NCBI RefSeq assembly: GCF_003950295.1
Contig: NZ_RHNP01000004.1
Span: 1-64,000, forward strand
DNA from: Loigolactobacillus iwatensis
Lineage (GTDB): Bacteria > Bacillota > Bacilli > Lactobacillales > Lactobacillaceae
Direction of reading: 5' to 3'
DNA: 64,000 bases
Shown: positions 54,674-63,950 of the stretch, piece after piece
Numbering within the stretch: position 1 is the first letter of the stretch
Layout: every line of letters starts with the position of its first letter
Notes under the pieces: model-generated
Database searches by the model: none
What the model was told of the DNA's origin: nothing
Seen by the model: the letters and a program-made list of their open reading frames with translations, nothing else
Position numbers and translations under genes: made by a program

Positions 54674-56035
54674 TTATTTATCTGCTTTAAAGAATGTTTT
54701 GTATAAACCGCGAACAGTGTTCTGAGCGTCTTTTTCACGAACACCAAACATAATTGAAACGGGTGAAGCACCGTGGTCAAGGGTAACGATAGAGACCCCG
54801 GATTGAGCGATACTATTGGTTGCCTTGGCCATCATTCCGATATGATCCTGAATGCCTTCACCAACAATCATAACCAAAGCGTAGTTATGAATGATTCGTA
54901 GATCGTCTGGATGAATGGCTTCACGAATATCATGCAATACTTTTGGCTCAAGCTCCGGTGTCAGTTCACTTTCCCGAATGATGACGGTGAGATCATCAAT
55001 TCCAGAAGGGATATGTTCAAAACTGACGTGATGTTTGGCCAAGATTTGCAAAATAGTTGCAACAAAACCAACTTGTTTATTCATGAGGTATTTGCGAATA
55101 TAAATACCTAAAAATCCGGCGTCACTTGCAATTCCAGAAATTGGTTTTTTGGCATCATAGATTTTACGTGCGGAAATTAGCGTACCAGGTTTTGTTGGCT
55201 GATTCGTGTTCTTTACGCGTACGGAGATCCCACCTTCAATTGCAGGAATCAATGCTTCGTCGTGAAAAACAGAGAAGCCAGCGTAAGACAGTTCACGCAT
55301 TTCACGAAAGGTGAGATGATCAATTGGTTCAGGGTTCGGGACAATATGCGGATCTGCAGCATAAATTGCGTTAACGTCCGTAAAATTCTCGTACAACTCA
55401 GCCTTAAAGGCACGACTGAAGATGGCACCGGTAATATCGGAACCACCGCGTGAAAAAGTGCAGATATCACCGTTTTCGGTGTAACCAAAAAATCCGGGAA
55501 TAACAAGTGTTGTCTTGCTTTTTTTAAAAGTGGCTAGTTTTGCGTAGCTTTCTTCCAGCACTTGGGCATCCCCAGGCTGATCACTAACAACTAGACCAGA
55601 TTCACTTGGACTGAGGTAGTGACTAGGGACACCTAAATGGTTCAAAATGGCAGCAATCAATTTGGCGTTATTATCTTCACCGGCCGCTTTAAAGGCATCC
55701 AACAAGTAGGCATCATTTTTATAAGTTTGGTTGGGTAAATTTAAGATGTGCTCACTAATTGGCTGAAACTCACTTGCTGGTAAGTCAAAGCCAGTGGCAA
55801 TTTCTTGATAGCGGGCTAAGATTTGTTGCTGAACTTCAGTAACGGGCTCTTTTGCGAGAACCAACTGTGCGTATTTAATTAATAGATCGGTTACTTTTTG
55901 GTCACCAGAAAAACGTTTACCAGGCGCCGAAACAACAATTACCTTTCGTTTACTATCTGCCCGGATGATGTTAATGACTTTTTGGAGCTGCGTGCTTGTG
56001 GCTAGCGAGCTACCCCCAAATTTTGCGACTTTCAC
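54674..56035 (-). CDS. lysC: Aspartokinase (class III, ACT domains)
   Basis: Aspartokinase phosphorylates aspartate, the entry to lysine, threonine and methionine synthesis. The roughly 453-residue protein begins VKVAKFGGSSLA, shows IVVSAPG near residue 33, GDICTFSRGGSDITGAIFS near 188, and two ACT domains at about 305-450 (for example VGFVATILQILAKHHVSFEHIPSGIDDLTVI). The length fits monofunctional class III enzymes. The start is ambiguous between a TTG at 56041 and the GTG at 56035. I use the GTG because the site AAGAAGTGG is better placed. No T-box or lysine riboswitch was seen upstream. Confidence 0.93.
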   Translation of the reverse strand: MKVAKFGGSSLATSTQLQKVINIIRADSKRKVIVVSAPGKRFSGDQKVTDLLIKYAQLVLAKEPVTEVQQQILARYQEIATGFDLPASEFQPISEHILNLPNQTYKNDAYLLDAFKAAGEDNNAKLIAAILNHLGVPSHYLSPSESGLVVSDQPGDAQVLEESYAKLATFKKSKTTLVIPGFFGYTENGDICTFSRGGSDITGAIFSRAFKAELYENFTDVNAIYAADPHIVPNPEPIDHLTFREMRELSYAGFSVFHDEALIPAIEGGISVRVKNTNQPTKPGTLISARKIYDAKKPISGIASDAGFLGIYIRKYLMNKQVGFVATILQILAKHHVSFEHIPSGIDDLTVIIRESELTPELEPKVLHDIREAIHPDDLRIIHNYALVMIVGEGIQDHIGMMAKATNSIAQSGVSIVTLDHGASPVSIMFGVREKDAQNTVRGLYKTFFKADK

Positions 56036-56198
56036 AACCAATCCACTTCTTTCCCTAATGTTAAAATAAAATTAGTATTAGCATAGCAAAAACTCATAAG
56101 AAACGCAATTGGGATTAGAATCCGATTAGTTATTTTAGTTGACAAACGATCTGCTAAGCAATATCATAAAAGCGGTTTAATAATTAAATAAAGCAACA

Positions 56199-56330
56199 CC
56201 ACAGAGGGGAGCCTTTTTGGCTGAGAGTGATTCGTTCAGACCCTTAGAACCTGTTATGTTAGTACATGCGAAGGAATTTGTGGCTATTTGGTATCCCCCT
56301 CTTGTGGTTTGTTTTTTAATCTAAGGGAGG
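56199..56330 (+). promoter_or_regulatory. TPP riboswitch (thi box) controlling thiT
   Basis: The core elements GGGGAGCC, GGCTGAGAGTGA, ACCCTTAGAACCTG and ACATGCGAAGGAA are intact, with P1 formed by CCACA and TTTGTGG (56276-56282). Downstream, CCCCCTCTTGTGG (56295-56307) can pair either with the 5' strand CCACAGAGGGG (56199-56209) or with the thiT ribosome-binding site AAGGGAGG (56323-56330). This suggests translational control: without TPP the site is free, with TPP it is hidden. A T-rich stretch also allows a terminator role. Confidence 0.93.
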
Positions 56331-56338
56331 ATTTTTTT

Positions 56339-56938
56339 ATGTCAGATCGACGGTTACATATTTGGGTAGAAGGTGCGATTATTGCGGCAATGGCGATGGC
56401 CTTAGAGTATTTGCCACATTCTGTTGGACCTTGGGTTAATTTATCGTACGGTGTAATTCCAGTTGCAATTTTTAGCCTGCGTCGTGGGGCCAAAGCGGGA
56501 CTGGCAACAGGCTTAGTTTGGGGATTGTTAGATCTATTTTTACGGGGCTTTGGTGATGGTGGATTCTTGAACCCACTACAAGGCGTTTTAGAATACCCCG
56601 TTGCCTTTAGTGTTGTTGGCTTGATTGGTTTGGGAGCAGCGCCACTACGACGTGCCATTATTGCTCAGGCACATAATCGTATTATTGGTATTGCACTGGG
56701 GTACACGTTACTAGGTGTAATCATTAAGTATTTCTGTCATTTCTTAGCCGGTGTCATCTACTGGGGTTCATACGCACCTAAAGGAATGAATCCATGGCTT
56801 TACTCCTTGGCCGTTAATGGCGGAAGTGCTTTAGCCAACACAATTTTATCTGGTGTTTTAATTGTTCTATTGGCTAGGGCTTCAGCACGACTATTCTCAC
56901 CACGGGATACTTTTAAGGCTTTTACCGGTGCTAATTAA
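56339..56938 (+). CDS. thiT: Thiamine transporter ThiT (ECF S component)
   Basis: ThiT is the thiamine-binding membrane subunit that joins the shared ECF energising module. The 199 residues form about six membrane helices. The family stretch WVEGAIIAAMAMALEYLPHS near residue 8, FSLRRGAKAGLATGLVWGLLDLF near 47 and YPVAFSVVGLIGLG near 85 are visible, with the conserved aromatic and Glu residues used for thiamine. The ATG at 56339 follows GGGAGG. The TPP riboswitch directly upstream fixes the substrate. Confidence 0.95.
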   Translation: MSDRRLHIWVEGAIIAAMAMALEYLPHSVGPWVNLSYGVIPVAIFSLRRGAKAGLATGLVWGLLDLFLRGFGDGGFLNPLQGVLEYPVAFSVVGLIGLGAAPLRRAIIAQAHNRIIGIALGYTLLGVIIKYFCHFLAGVIYWGSYAPKGMNPWLYSLAVNGGSALANTILSGVLIVLLARASARLFSPRDTFKAFTGAN

Positions 56939-56986
56939 TCGTTATTACGTATTCGTTGTCATTTCAATTATTTGAAGGCACAAATT

Positions 56987-57026
56987 AAGGGATTACAGCA
57001 AGCGTTAACGCTTGCTGTAATCCCTT
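56987..57026. terminator. Perfect 40-base palindrome, bidirectional terminator
   Basis: The arms AAGGGATTACAGCAAGCGTT and its exact complement meet at 57006/57007, so the hairpin tip is GTTAAC. It lies between the convergent thiT and DUF4044/corA genes. T-tails are short on both strands. Confidence 0.65.
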
Positions 57027-57075
57027 TGCTGTACCACTTAAATCATTATTTTTAATCAGATAAACTAAAAGCTAA

Positions 57076-57192
57076 TTATAATAAGCCTAGTGAACCGACC
57101 GCGCCAAGAACGACACCGCCAACGGTTGCAAAAAGCATGATCCAAATAATAACTTTCGTCAACTTTGTAAATGTACTGGTTTCTTTTTTCAT
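57076..57192 (-). CDS. DUF4044 family small membrane protein
   Basis: This is a 38-residue protein beginning MKKETSTFTKLTK and continuing with one membrane segment (VIIWIMLFATVGGVVLGAV). That pattern, a Lys-rich start then a single hydrophobic helix with a Gly-Gly-Val-Val turn, matches the DUF4044 family common in lactobacilli. An AGGTGGGACC stretch containing a weak AGGTGG site precedes the ATG. The function is unknown. It is shorter than standard ORF cut-offs and easily missed. Confidence 0.75.
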   Translation of the reverse strand: MKKETSTFTKLTKVIIWIMLFATVGGVVLGAVGSLGLL

Positions 57193-57258
57193 TTAGGTCC
57201 CACCTCATAGCTTAATTTTACCAACAGTTTAACGTGTTTAGCCCTAGAATGCAATCGA

Positions 57259-58212
57259 TTAAAAGAAATTTCGCTTTCGTAGCCAATAGCCTGATAGCCA
57301 GCAAATGATTAAGGTAATCAGCATGATTAGGCTAAAGGCATGGGCAAAGGCGGCACCAGGAAGTTTAACGTTCATCCCATAAATACCACCGATTATTGTT
57401 GGAATTGTTAAGATAATTGTGATTGATGTTAAAACTTTCATAATAATATTGAGGTTATTGGAGACAACAGATGATACCATATTATTGTATTCATCGAGAA
57501 TGGATTTTTGACGGAAAGTCATCGTTTGGGCCTGATCGCTTTCAATCATAACGTCTTGGAGCAACTCTGAAAATGGATCACTTTCAAAATAGAAATTGGT
57601 TGTTTGTAGTTCATTTAATAAATGTTGATTACGTTTTAAGGCAATTTGAAATTGAATTAGACTCTTTTGCATGGCGGTTAGCTGGTAAAGCTCATTGTTA
57701 CCACTGGCAACTGATAGAGATTTTTCAAGGTGCGCCATTTCACTGCCAATTTGTTCTAAGTAACTAACGTAACTGTGACAGATATACCATAACAAATGTA
57801 GCGCAAAGTTTTCGTGTTCATTAGTATTAACGTGGTACGCCTTACGAACAATAAAGTCCTGGACAAATAACGCTGGACGATTAGTTACGGTAATTAGTGC
57901 TTGCGGCGTTAAAATGATTGCAAAAGGGTAGGTTGTTAGTTCACGGTAGCCTAAAGGGCTAATTGTTTCGTGGGGAAAATGGAGTAAGATTAAGGCTGGT
58001 TTTTCATCAGTTGCTTGGTCAATTCCCTCAGCACGGGGATTTTCACGGTCATCCAAAACGGCGGTTAAGTAATCGCGGGGGACGGAAAAGTGGTCAACTA
58101 AGCTTTCAACTTCTGCAGGTGTTGGCGCCTCAACGTGTAGCCAGCAGTTTTTTTGTAAAGTGGTGGTTGGTCTTAACGTGCCATCAGTGGCTGTATAAAA
58201 ACGTTCAATCAT
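57259..58212 (-). CDS. corA: CorA-like magnesium/divalent cation transporter
   Basis: This is a CorA family channel protein with 317 residues. An N-terminal cytoplasmic domain and a long helix lead to two C-terminal membrane segments (about residues 258-280 and 290-312). The selectivity motif GMN is present in IYGMNVKLPG near 281, and the chain ends LRKRNFF. It is likely a homopentameric Mg2+ channel, though some relatives transport other divalent cations or carry efflux. GGAGGG precedes the ATG. It stands alone on the minus strand, divergent from the dcw cluster. Confidence 0.9.
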   Translation of the reverse strand: MIERFYTATDGTLRPTTTLQKNCWLHVEAPTPAEVESLVDHFSVPRDYLTAVLDDRENPRAEGIDQATDEKPALILLHFPHETISPLGYRELTTYPFAIILTPQALITVTNRPALFVQDFIVRKAYHVNTNEHENFALHLLWYICHSYVSYLEQIGSEMAHLEKSLSVASGNNELYQLTAMQKSLIQFQIALKRNQHLLNELQTTNFYFESDPFSELLQDVMIESDQAQTMTFRQKSILDEYNNMVSSVVSNNLNIIMKVLTSITIILTIPTIIGGIYGMNVKLPGAAFAHAFSLIMLITLIICWLSGYWLRKRNFF

Positions 58213-58314
58213 TGGTAACCCTCCTTGGTTCTTTTTACCATTATAACTAACTATTCAAGAAAAGACTTTACGTTAAGAAAAACAACGGTAAAATTATAGC
58301 TAGAAAGTAGGTTG

Positions 58315-58656
58315 ATGATGGTAACAATAATTATTCTCATTTTGCCGGAAGTTGCCTTAATGTTCGGCTTGGTCGTTCACCACTTATTACCACAGGTACG
58401 GCTTAATCCGATTGATTTAATGACACCTTTCTTGTTAATAGCCTGTGAGCGAGTGATTAAGTTGCAACTAAATTACGCCGCCACTAGTTTAATTGTCATC
58501 TTGGTCATGTTGGTCGGCATTTTTGCGGCAATCTTTTTGGCTGTCCAGCGAGGCGAAATTATTTACCGAACTTTTTTTAAATTTTGGTGGCGCCTAGTGT
58601 TCGTTTTCGGTCTCATCGGCTATTTAGGTTGTCTAGTGTTATTACTAATAAGGTAA
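58315..58656 (+). CDS. DUF3397 family membrane protein
   Basis: This is a small membrane protein of about 113 residues with four hydrophobic segments, matching DUF3397. Families with this domain lie directly before mraZ in lactobacilli, as here. No enzymatic motif is visible and the function is unknown. The start is chosen among two adjacent ATGs after a weak AAGTAGG site. It ends in its own terminator, so it is not cotranscribed with mraZ by default. Confidence 0.75.
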   Translation: MMVTIIILILPEVALMFGLVVHHLLPQVRLNPIDLMTPFLLIACERVIKLQLNYAATSLIVILVMLVGIFAAIFLAVQRGEIIYRTFFKFWWRLVFVFGLIGYLGCLVLLLIR

Positions 58657-58666
58657 AACGTATTCA

Positions 58667-58707
58667 AATAAGATTCCCCGTGTTTTCAGCGGGGGTCTTA
58701 TTTTTTT
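58667..58707 (+). terminator. Terminator before the dcw cluster
   Basis: AATAAGA-CCCCG and CGGGG-TCTTATT form the stem, followed by a run of T residues. Confidence 0.85.
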
Positions 58708-58875
58708 AGGTTATTGAAAAGGCCAGTAAATGCTTTTTAGGCGTTTGTTAGTGGTGGGGGCAATGATTAAGTTTGCTAATTATTGCTTAAATTTGTTTAA
58801 AAAGAAGTTTTTATTTGGCCAAAAATGAGTGTTAGGCCCTATTAACAGTGGATTTAACAATTTTAGGTATGGGTA

Positions 58876-58904
58876 TGGTAGAAAGTGGGGGGATGTGGTA
58901 GACT
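58876..58904 (+). promoter_or_regulatory. mraZ promoter with MraZ-type 10-bp direct repeats
   Basis: TGG triplets occur at 58876, 58886 and 58896, exactly ten bases apart, in the units TATGGTAGAA, AGTGGGGGGA and TGTGGTAGAC. MraZ proteins bind such 10-bp-spaced repeats and repress their own operon. The third repeat contains the extended -10 TGGTAGACT (58896-58904), so binding would block RNA polymerase. The site assignment is inferred. Confidence 0.6.
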
Positions 58905-58933
58905 AAATTTGTGCACAAATAGAGGTGAAGGCA

Positions 58934-59365
58934 ATGTTCATGGGCGAATTTCATCATACGATTGATCAAAAGGGACGATTAATTATTCCAGCGAAATTTC
59001 GTGATGGTTTAGGGACAAATTTCATTCTTACACGTGGTATGGATGGTTGCCTATTTGGGTACCCAATGAATGAGTGGCAAATTTTAGAAGGAAAATTAGG
59101 AAAATTGCCATTAACTAAGAAAGATGCCCGTGCCTTTGTCCGTTTCCTCTATTCTGCAGCAACGGAATGTACACTTGATAAACAAGGCCGAATTAATATT
59201 CCGCAGGCGCTAACCAAGCATGCGGGCCTAACTAAGCAATGTGTTCTAATTGGAGTTTCTAACCGAATCGAAGTTTGGGATGAAACTAAGTGGGAACAGT
59301 TTAGTGATGACGCCGAAGAGAATTTTGATGATATTGCCGAGAATTTATTGGATTTTGACTTTTAA
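58934..59365 (+). CDS. mraZ: Transcriptional regulator MraZ
   Basis: MraZ is an AbrB-like DNA-binding protein at the head of the division and cell-wall cluster. The 143 residues contain two SpoVT-AbrB repeats: [24 protein letters not shown] at the start and [22 protein letters not shown] near 82, each with the DxxGR motif. The ATG at 58934 follows AGGTGA and gives the standard family start. A GTG three codons earlier is possible. The gene sits 18 bases before rsmH, with MraZ-type repeats in its promoter. Confidence 0.95.
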   Translation: MFMGEFHHTIDQKGRLIIPAKFRDGLGTNFILTRGMDGCLFGYPMNEWQILEGKLGKLPLTKKDARAFVRFLYSAATECTLDKQGRINIPQALTKHAGLTKQCVLIGVSNRIEVWDETKWEQFSDDAEENFDDIAENLLDFDF

Positions 59366-59383
59366 TTTTTAGGAGTAATTAGA

Positions 59384-60334
59384 ATGGCCTTTACGCATGA
59401 AACAGTTTTATTAAATGAAACGGTTGCTAGCCTGCAGCTTAAGCCCAATGGTGTTTACGTTGATGCAACGTTGGGCGGTGGCGGACACAGTGAATTGATT
59501 CTTTCTAAGTTAGCTAAGAACGGTCATTTATTTGCTTTTGATCAAGATGAAGAGGCCATTACCAATGGAAAAGAACGGTTGGCACCTTACGTTACCAGCG
59601 GTCAAGTAACTTTTATTAAGGATAATTTTCGTAATTTAGGTCCGGCCCTGGCCCAACATCAAGTAAAGCGGATTGATGGTATTATTTATGATTTAGGTGT
59701 TTCTTCACCACAATTTGATGAAGCTGCGCGGGGGTTTAGTTATAAGCTAACGGCGCCGTTAGATATGCGCATGGACCAAAGTGCCGCTTTAACGGCCCGC
59801 GAGATTGTTAATGATTGGCCTTACGCTGACTTAGAGCGAATCCTTTATCGTTACGGTGAGGACAAGTTTGCTAAGCGGGTTGCACGAGCAATTGAACGTG
59901 ATCGTACAGAGACGCCCATTGAAACAACCACTCAGCTGGCAGAAATTGTGAAACACGCAATTCCAGCCGCTGCTCGGCGAAAGGGTGGTCATCCAGCTAA
60001 GCGAACGTTTCAGGCAATCCGCATTGCTGTTAATGATGAGTTAGGTGCTGCTGAAGAATCACTTGAGGCAGCAATTAATCTGTTAAACGTTAATGGCCGG
60101 ATTGCGGTTATTACGTTCCAATCATTAGAAGATCGTTTGGTTAGAACCATTTTTCGTGATCATGCGCGGACACCAGAAATTCCTCGTGGCTTGCCAATTA
60201 TGGGTGCCGGGGAACAGGCCGAACTTAAAATCATTGCCAAAAAGCCAATCTTACCAACGGCCACGGAAATAGAAAAGAATCGGCGTTCAAGAAGTGCACA
60301 GTTGCGTGTAGCAGAAAAACAAGTACAAAAATAA
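59384..60334 (+). CDS. rsmH: 16S rRNA (cytosine-1402-N4) methyltransferase RsmH (MraW)
   Basis: RsmH methylates N4 of C1402 in 16S rRNA, using S-adenosylmethionine. The 316 residues show [13 protein letters not shown] at the start, the SAM site [15 protein letters not shown] near residue 26, FDQDEEAI near 50, [19 protein letters not shown] near 104, and [14 protein letters not shown] near 124. The C-terminal [12 protein letters not shown]-like block reads [24 protein letters not shown] precedes the ATG. Second gene of the dcw cluster. Confidence 0.96.
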   Translation: MAFTHETVLLNETVASLQLKPNGVYVDATLGGGGHSELILSKLAKNGHLFAFDQDEEAITNGKERLAPYVTSGQVTFIKDNFRNLGPALAQHQVKRIDGIIYDLGVSSPQFDEAARGFSYKLTAPLDMRMDQSAALTAREIVNDWPYADLERILYRYGEDKFAKRVARAIERDRTETPIETTTQLAEIVKHAIPAAARRKGGHPAKRTFQAIRIAVNDELGAAEESLEAAINLLNVNGRIAVITFQSLEDRLVRTIFRDHARTPEIPRGLPIMGAGEQAELKIIAKKPILPTATEIEKNRRSRSAQLRVAEKQVQK

Positions 60335-60357
60335 ACGAATTTGAATCAAGGATGTGG

Positions 60358-60762
60358 ATGAGTATGGCAGATGAAAGTGCAGCAAGAGATTTCTCTTCAT
60401 TAGCGGACCCGGTAGCCCCAAGTGTGACCCAACCAGATATACATATACAAGAAACACCACAGGTACAGCCAGTTGCCACGCCAGCGAGTCACGTCGCCAT
60501 TTCCGCTTTTGAGCGGACTTTGATGGTTACGTTAGGCATCGTCTTGGTATCGCTTTGTACAATGATTGTTTCTAGTAAAATTGCAGTGTCTACAGCACAA
60601 CAGCACTTGCAAGATATTGGTCAGTCGGTTACGGCACTCCAATTACAAAATACAAATTATAAGCAAGAAATTAATGAGTTAATGCAGTCTAATCATTTAA
60701 ATGATGTTGCTGCACGTGATGGTTTGTCCTTAAATGAAGCAAATATAAGGAATGTTAAATAG
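60358..60762 (+). CDS. ftsL: Cell division protein FtsL
   Basis: FtsL is a small bitopic divisome protein, with about 134 residues. A polar cytoplasmic N-terminus (Ser/Pro/Val-rich) leads to one membrane segment (LMVTLGIVLVSLCTMIVSSKIAVS near residues 55-78), then a short coiled coil (LQLQNTNYKQEINELMQ). That order defines FtsL. Three in-frame ATGs start close together (60352, 60358, 60364), and I choose 60358 for its spacing from AAGG. It abuts the pbp gene (ATG right after the stop). Confidence 0.88.
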   Translation: MSMADESAARDFSSLADPVAPSVTQPDIHIQETPQVQPVATPASHVAISAFERTLMVTLGIVLVSLCTMIVSSKIAVSTAQQHLQDIGQSVTALQLQNTNYKQEINELMQSNHLNDVAARDGLSLNEANIRNVK

Positions 60763-62934
60763 ATGAAGTCTTCCAAAAATAAACGATTGATAAATAAAAG
60801 GAATCCACGCCGTAACCGCCAAATCATTGGTGGTGCGTTTCTTTTCGCCGTGGTAGGCATCTTCCTTTTATTTATCTTTCGTTTTTCTTATATCGTAGCA
60901 AACGGCAAAATTGATGATCAAAATTTGACCAAAAAGGCTGAGGCGCTTTACCAAGATGACAGTGTCCTCAAGGCAAATCGCGGGACTATTTTTGATGCCA
61001 TGGGTAACCCGATTGCGGAGGATTCAACCTCTTATTCCATTTATGCTGTTATTGATCACCGGTATACGGGGTCAAATGATAAGAAGTTGTATGTAACCAA
61101 TAAGAATAAAGTAGCAACTGTTTTAAGCCAGTACTTGCCCATGAGTAAAAAAGATATTTTAAAAACTTTGAATCCACAAAATAAAAAAACGTTCCAAGTG
61201 GAGTTTGGGACCGCGGGTCAGGGGTTATCCTTGGCTATTAAGCAAGAAATTGAAAATCATAACTTGCGGGGTGTCTATTTTACCGAAACACCGGCACGCT
61301 TATACCCTAATGGTACCTTTGCGTCGCACCAAATTGGATTGGCACAGCAAAGTACGACCACTAAAGCAGGATCCAGTACAACTGCGTTAACGGGTGTAAT
61401 GGGAATCGAAAAAAGTTATAATAAAATTCTTAGTGGTACGAATGGGGTTAAGCAAGTTAAGAAAGATTCTTACGGTTACCAGCTACCCAATACTAAGGTT
61501 AAACAAAAGGCCGCCAAAAATGGTAGTGATGTTTATTTAACGATCGATTCGCGCTTGCAATCATATTTGGAAACACTATTGACTAAGGCCCAAACTAAAT
61601 ATGATGCTAAAGGGTTTAACGCCATTTTAATGAATCCCAAAACTGGTCAGATTCTGGCCGCTTCCCAACGACCAACGTTTAATCCGCAAACTGGCGCTAG
61701 TCTCGGAAGTTTTTGGCGGGATACACTTACTGAAGATGCTTACGAACCTGGTTCAGTTATGAAGGTCTTTACGTTGGCATCGATTATTGATGCTGGTAAG
61801 TACCCACCTAATTCGTACTATACTTCTGGTCAAGTGCAAGTTGGTGGAAGTACCATACATGATTGGAACACAACTGGTTGGGGCTCAATTCCTTATTCCC
61901 AAGCATTTCCACGTTCAAGTAACGTTGGTTTTGTCCATCTAGAACAAATTCTTGGAGAAAAAGAGTGGTTGGAGTACATCAAAAAATTCAAATTCTTACA
62001 ATCAACCAATTCTGGTTTGTCAGGTGAATCTTCAGGGAGCATTCAGTTTAAGAGCGCTTCTGATCAAGCAATCACGTCATTTGGTCAAGGAATTAATGTA
62101 ACAGCGATGCAAATGATGCAAGGCTATTCAGCAATTGCTAATAATGGTAAAGAGATGAAGCCACAGATAATCGATAAGGTTGTTAATCCGGCAACTGGTA
62201 AAACGACAAAGTATAAGCCAGTGACGGTGGGCCATCCAGTTAAAAAGAGTACCACGAAGCAAGTTTTACAAGATATGCAGGATGTTGTTTATAAAAATTA
62301 TGGGACTGGTGCAGTTTATAAAATACCTGGTTACCGAATTGCAGCAAAAACTGGGACCGCCCAGATTAGCGCTGGTAACGGTGGGGGTTACCTAACGGGA
62401 GATAATAACTACATCTTTTCTGTTGTTGGAATGGCACCGGCAAAGAATCCGCAATATGTACTTTACATTACGATGAAACAGCCGCAAAATATGACAGAGT
62501 CGCCTGAAAAAATCTTGTCGGAAATTTTTAATCCAATGATGAAGCGAGCACTGGAATATAATCAAGGCAAGACAACTAAAACGGACCAGGCAACCATGCC
62601 GAAGGTTAGCGGTGAAACCGTAAGTACTAGTGTATCTGCTTTGACCAAGGCCCAGTTAAAACTTGTTCAGATTGGGACTGGAAATACAGTTGTGCAACAA
62701 TTACCACAAGCTGGTGAAAAGGTTTTGAGCAATCAACATGTTTTTGTCATGACTAATGGTGCCATGACGATGCCAGACATGACTGGTTGGTCTAAAAGCG
62801 ATGTTCTAAAATTTGCGGAAATTACGGGTAAATCGGTAAAAATCAGTGGAACAGGCTACGTTACCAAACAAGATCTAGCTGCAAAAAGTCTACTAGATTC
62901 GACTAAGGAAATTACAGTTACACTACAACCATGA
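60763..62934 (+). CDS. Penicillin-binding protein 2x/FtsI-like with PASTA domains
   Basis: This is the division-specific transpeptidase of the dcw cluster, with 723 residues. A basic N-terminus and a membrane segment (IIGGAFLFAVVGIFLLFIF, about 21-40) precede a dimerisation domain (ANRGTIFDAMGNPIAED). The transpeptidase domain has SxxK in YEPGSVMKVFTLASI near residue 330, SSN near 386 and KTGTAQIS near 530. Two PASTA repeats (TMPKVSGETV, TMPDMTGWSKSD) fill the C-terminus. It is therefore Pbp2x/PBP2b-like class B. The start overlaps the end of ftsL. Confidence 0.93.
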   Translation: MKSSKNKRLINKRNPRRNRQIIGGAFLFAVVGIFLLFIFRFSYIVANGKIDDQNLTKKAEALYQDDSVLKANRGTIFDAMGNPIAEDSTSYSIYAVIDHRYTGSNDKKLYVTNKNKVATVLSQYLPMSKKDILKTLNPQNKKTFQVEFGTAGQGLSLAIKQEIENHNLRGVYFTETPARLYPNGTFASHQIGLAQQSTTTKAGSSTTALTGVMGIEKSYNKILSGTNGVKQVKKDSYGYQLPNTKVKQKAAKNGSDVYLTIDSRLQSYLETLLTKAQTKYDAKGFNAILMNPKTGQILAASQRPTFNPQTGASLGSFWRDTLTEDAYEPGSVMKVFTLASIIDAGKYPPNSYYTSGQVQVGGSTIHDWNTTGWGSIPYSQAFPRSSNVGFVHLEQILGEKEWLEYIKKFKFLQSTNSGLSGESSGSIQFKSASDQAITSFGQGINVTAMQMMQGYSAIANNGKEMKPQIIDKVVNPATGKTTKYKPVTVGHPVKKSTTKQVLQDMQDVVYKNYGTGAVYKIPGYRIAAKTGTAQISAGNGGGYLTGDNNYIFSVVGMAPAKNPQYVLYITMKQPQNMTESPEKILSEIFNPMMKRALEYNQGKTTKTDQATMPKVSGETVSTSVSALTKAQLKLVQIGTGNTVVQQLPQAGEKVLSNQHVFVMTNGAMTMPDMTGWSKSDVLKFAEITGKSVKISGTGYVTKQDLAAKSLLDSTKEITVTLQP

Positions 62935-62957
62935 TAAATTAGGGAGTTTTAAAACGT

Positions 62958-63923
62958 ATGCAATTTACAAAGATGTTAATACCAGTTGTCAGTAGTTTTG
63001 CGTTAACTTTCATTGTAATGCCGTTATTTATTGGCTATTTTAGAATGAAAAAAGAGGGTCAAGTTATTCGGGAAGAGGGCCCCTCTTGGCACGAAAAGAA
63101 ATCAGGGACACCAACTATGGGTGGCCTTGTTTTCTTAATTGCAAGTGTTATCTCAACAATTTGGGTTAGTTTATGGCAGCATCAAATGACCTTGAGCAGT
63201 TGGATTACCTTGTTTATTCTTGTTTTATATGGCAGTCTGGGTTTTATGGACGATTCAATTAAGCTTTTTGAAAAGCGTAATTTAGGGTTGCGCGCTTGGC
63301 AAAAATTGTTGGGACAGATTATTGGCGGCGTTATTTTTCTGATTGTCTATGTTCACGAAGGCTTTCCACTATCGATAAACGTTCTTGGACTTGGATCATT
63401 ACACTTAGGGGTCTTATATTTACTCTTCGTCCTATTTTGGTTAGTCGGATTTTCTAACGCGGTTAATTTAACTGATGGTCTAGATGGCTTAGTGGCAGGG
63501 ACAGCGGCGATTGCCTTTGCAACCTACGCAATTATCGCACAGCATGAGGGCCGAACCGATATTCTTATTTTCTGTTTAACAATTTTAGGCGGTTTAATTG
63601 CGTTTTTCTGGTTTAATCATAAACCGGCCAAAATATTTATGGGGGATGTTGGCTCGCTTGCATTAGGTGGCGCGCTTGCTGCTGTATCAATCCTGTTACA
63701 CCGCGAATTGTCCTTATTACTTATTGGCCTGATTTTTGTGATTGAAACGGCTAGCGTCATGATTCAAGTCTCAGTCTTTCACTTAACGGGTAAGCGTGTC
63801 TTTAAAATGACGCCAATTCATCATCATTTTGAAATGTTAGGTTGGTCAGAATGGCGTGTTGTTTTAACGTTCTGGGCTTTTAGTCTCGTTTGTTCAATTC
63901 TGTACTTAAGTTTGTTCTTATAA
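62958..63923 (+). CDS. mraY: Phospho-N-acetylmuramoyl-pentapeptide transferase MraY
   Basis: MraY makes lipid I by moving phospho-MurNAc-pentapeptide from UDP to undecaprenyl phosphate in the membrane. The 321 residues have about ten membrane helices. The catalytic loops are visible: [13 protein letters not shown] near residue 49, [31 protein letters not shown] near 90 (the DD motif), [21 protein letters not shown] near 167, [23 protein letters not shown] near 214, and the His-rich [15 protein letters not shown] near 285. GGGAG precedes the ATG. It is followed by murD. Confidence 0.97.
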   Translation: MQFTKMLIPVVSSFALTFIVMPLFIGYFRMKKEGQVIREEGPSWHEKKSGTPTMGGLVFLIASVISTIWVSLWQHQMTLSSWITLFILVLYGSLGFMDDSIKLFEKRNLGLRAWQKLLGQIIGGVIFLIVYVHEGFPLSINVLGLGSLHLGVLYLLFVLFWLVGFSNAVNLTDGLDGLVAGTAAIAFATYAIIAQHEGRTDILIFCLTILGGLIAFFWFNHKPAKIFMGDVGSLALGGALAAVSILLHRELSLLLIGLIFVIETASVMIQVSVFHLTGKRVFKMTPIHHHFEMLGWSEWRVVLTFWAFSLVCSILYLSLFL

Positions 63924-63950
63924 TTAAAATGTAAAAAGGGAGTCTTAATT

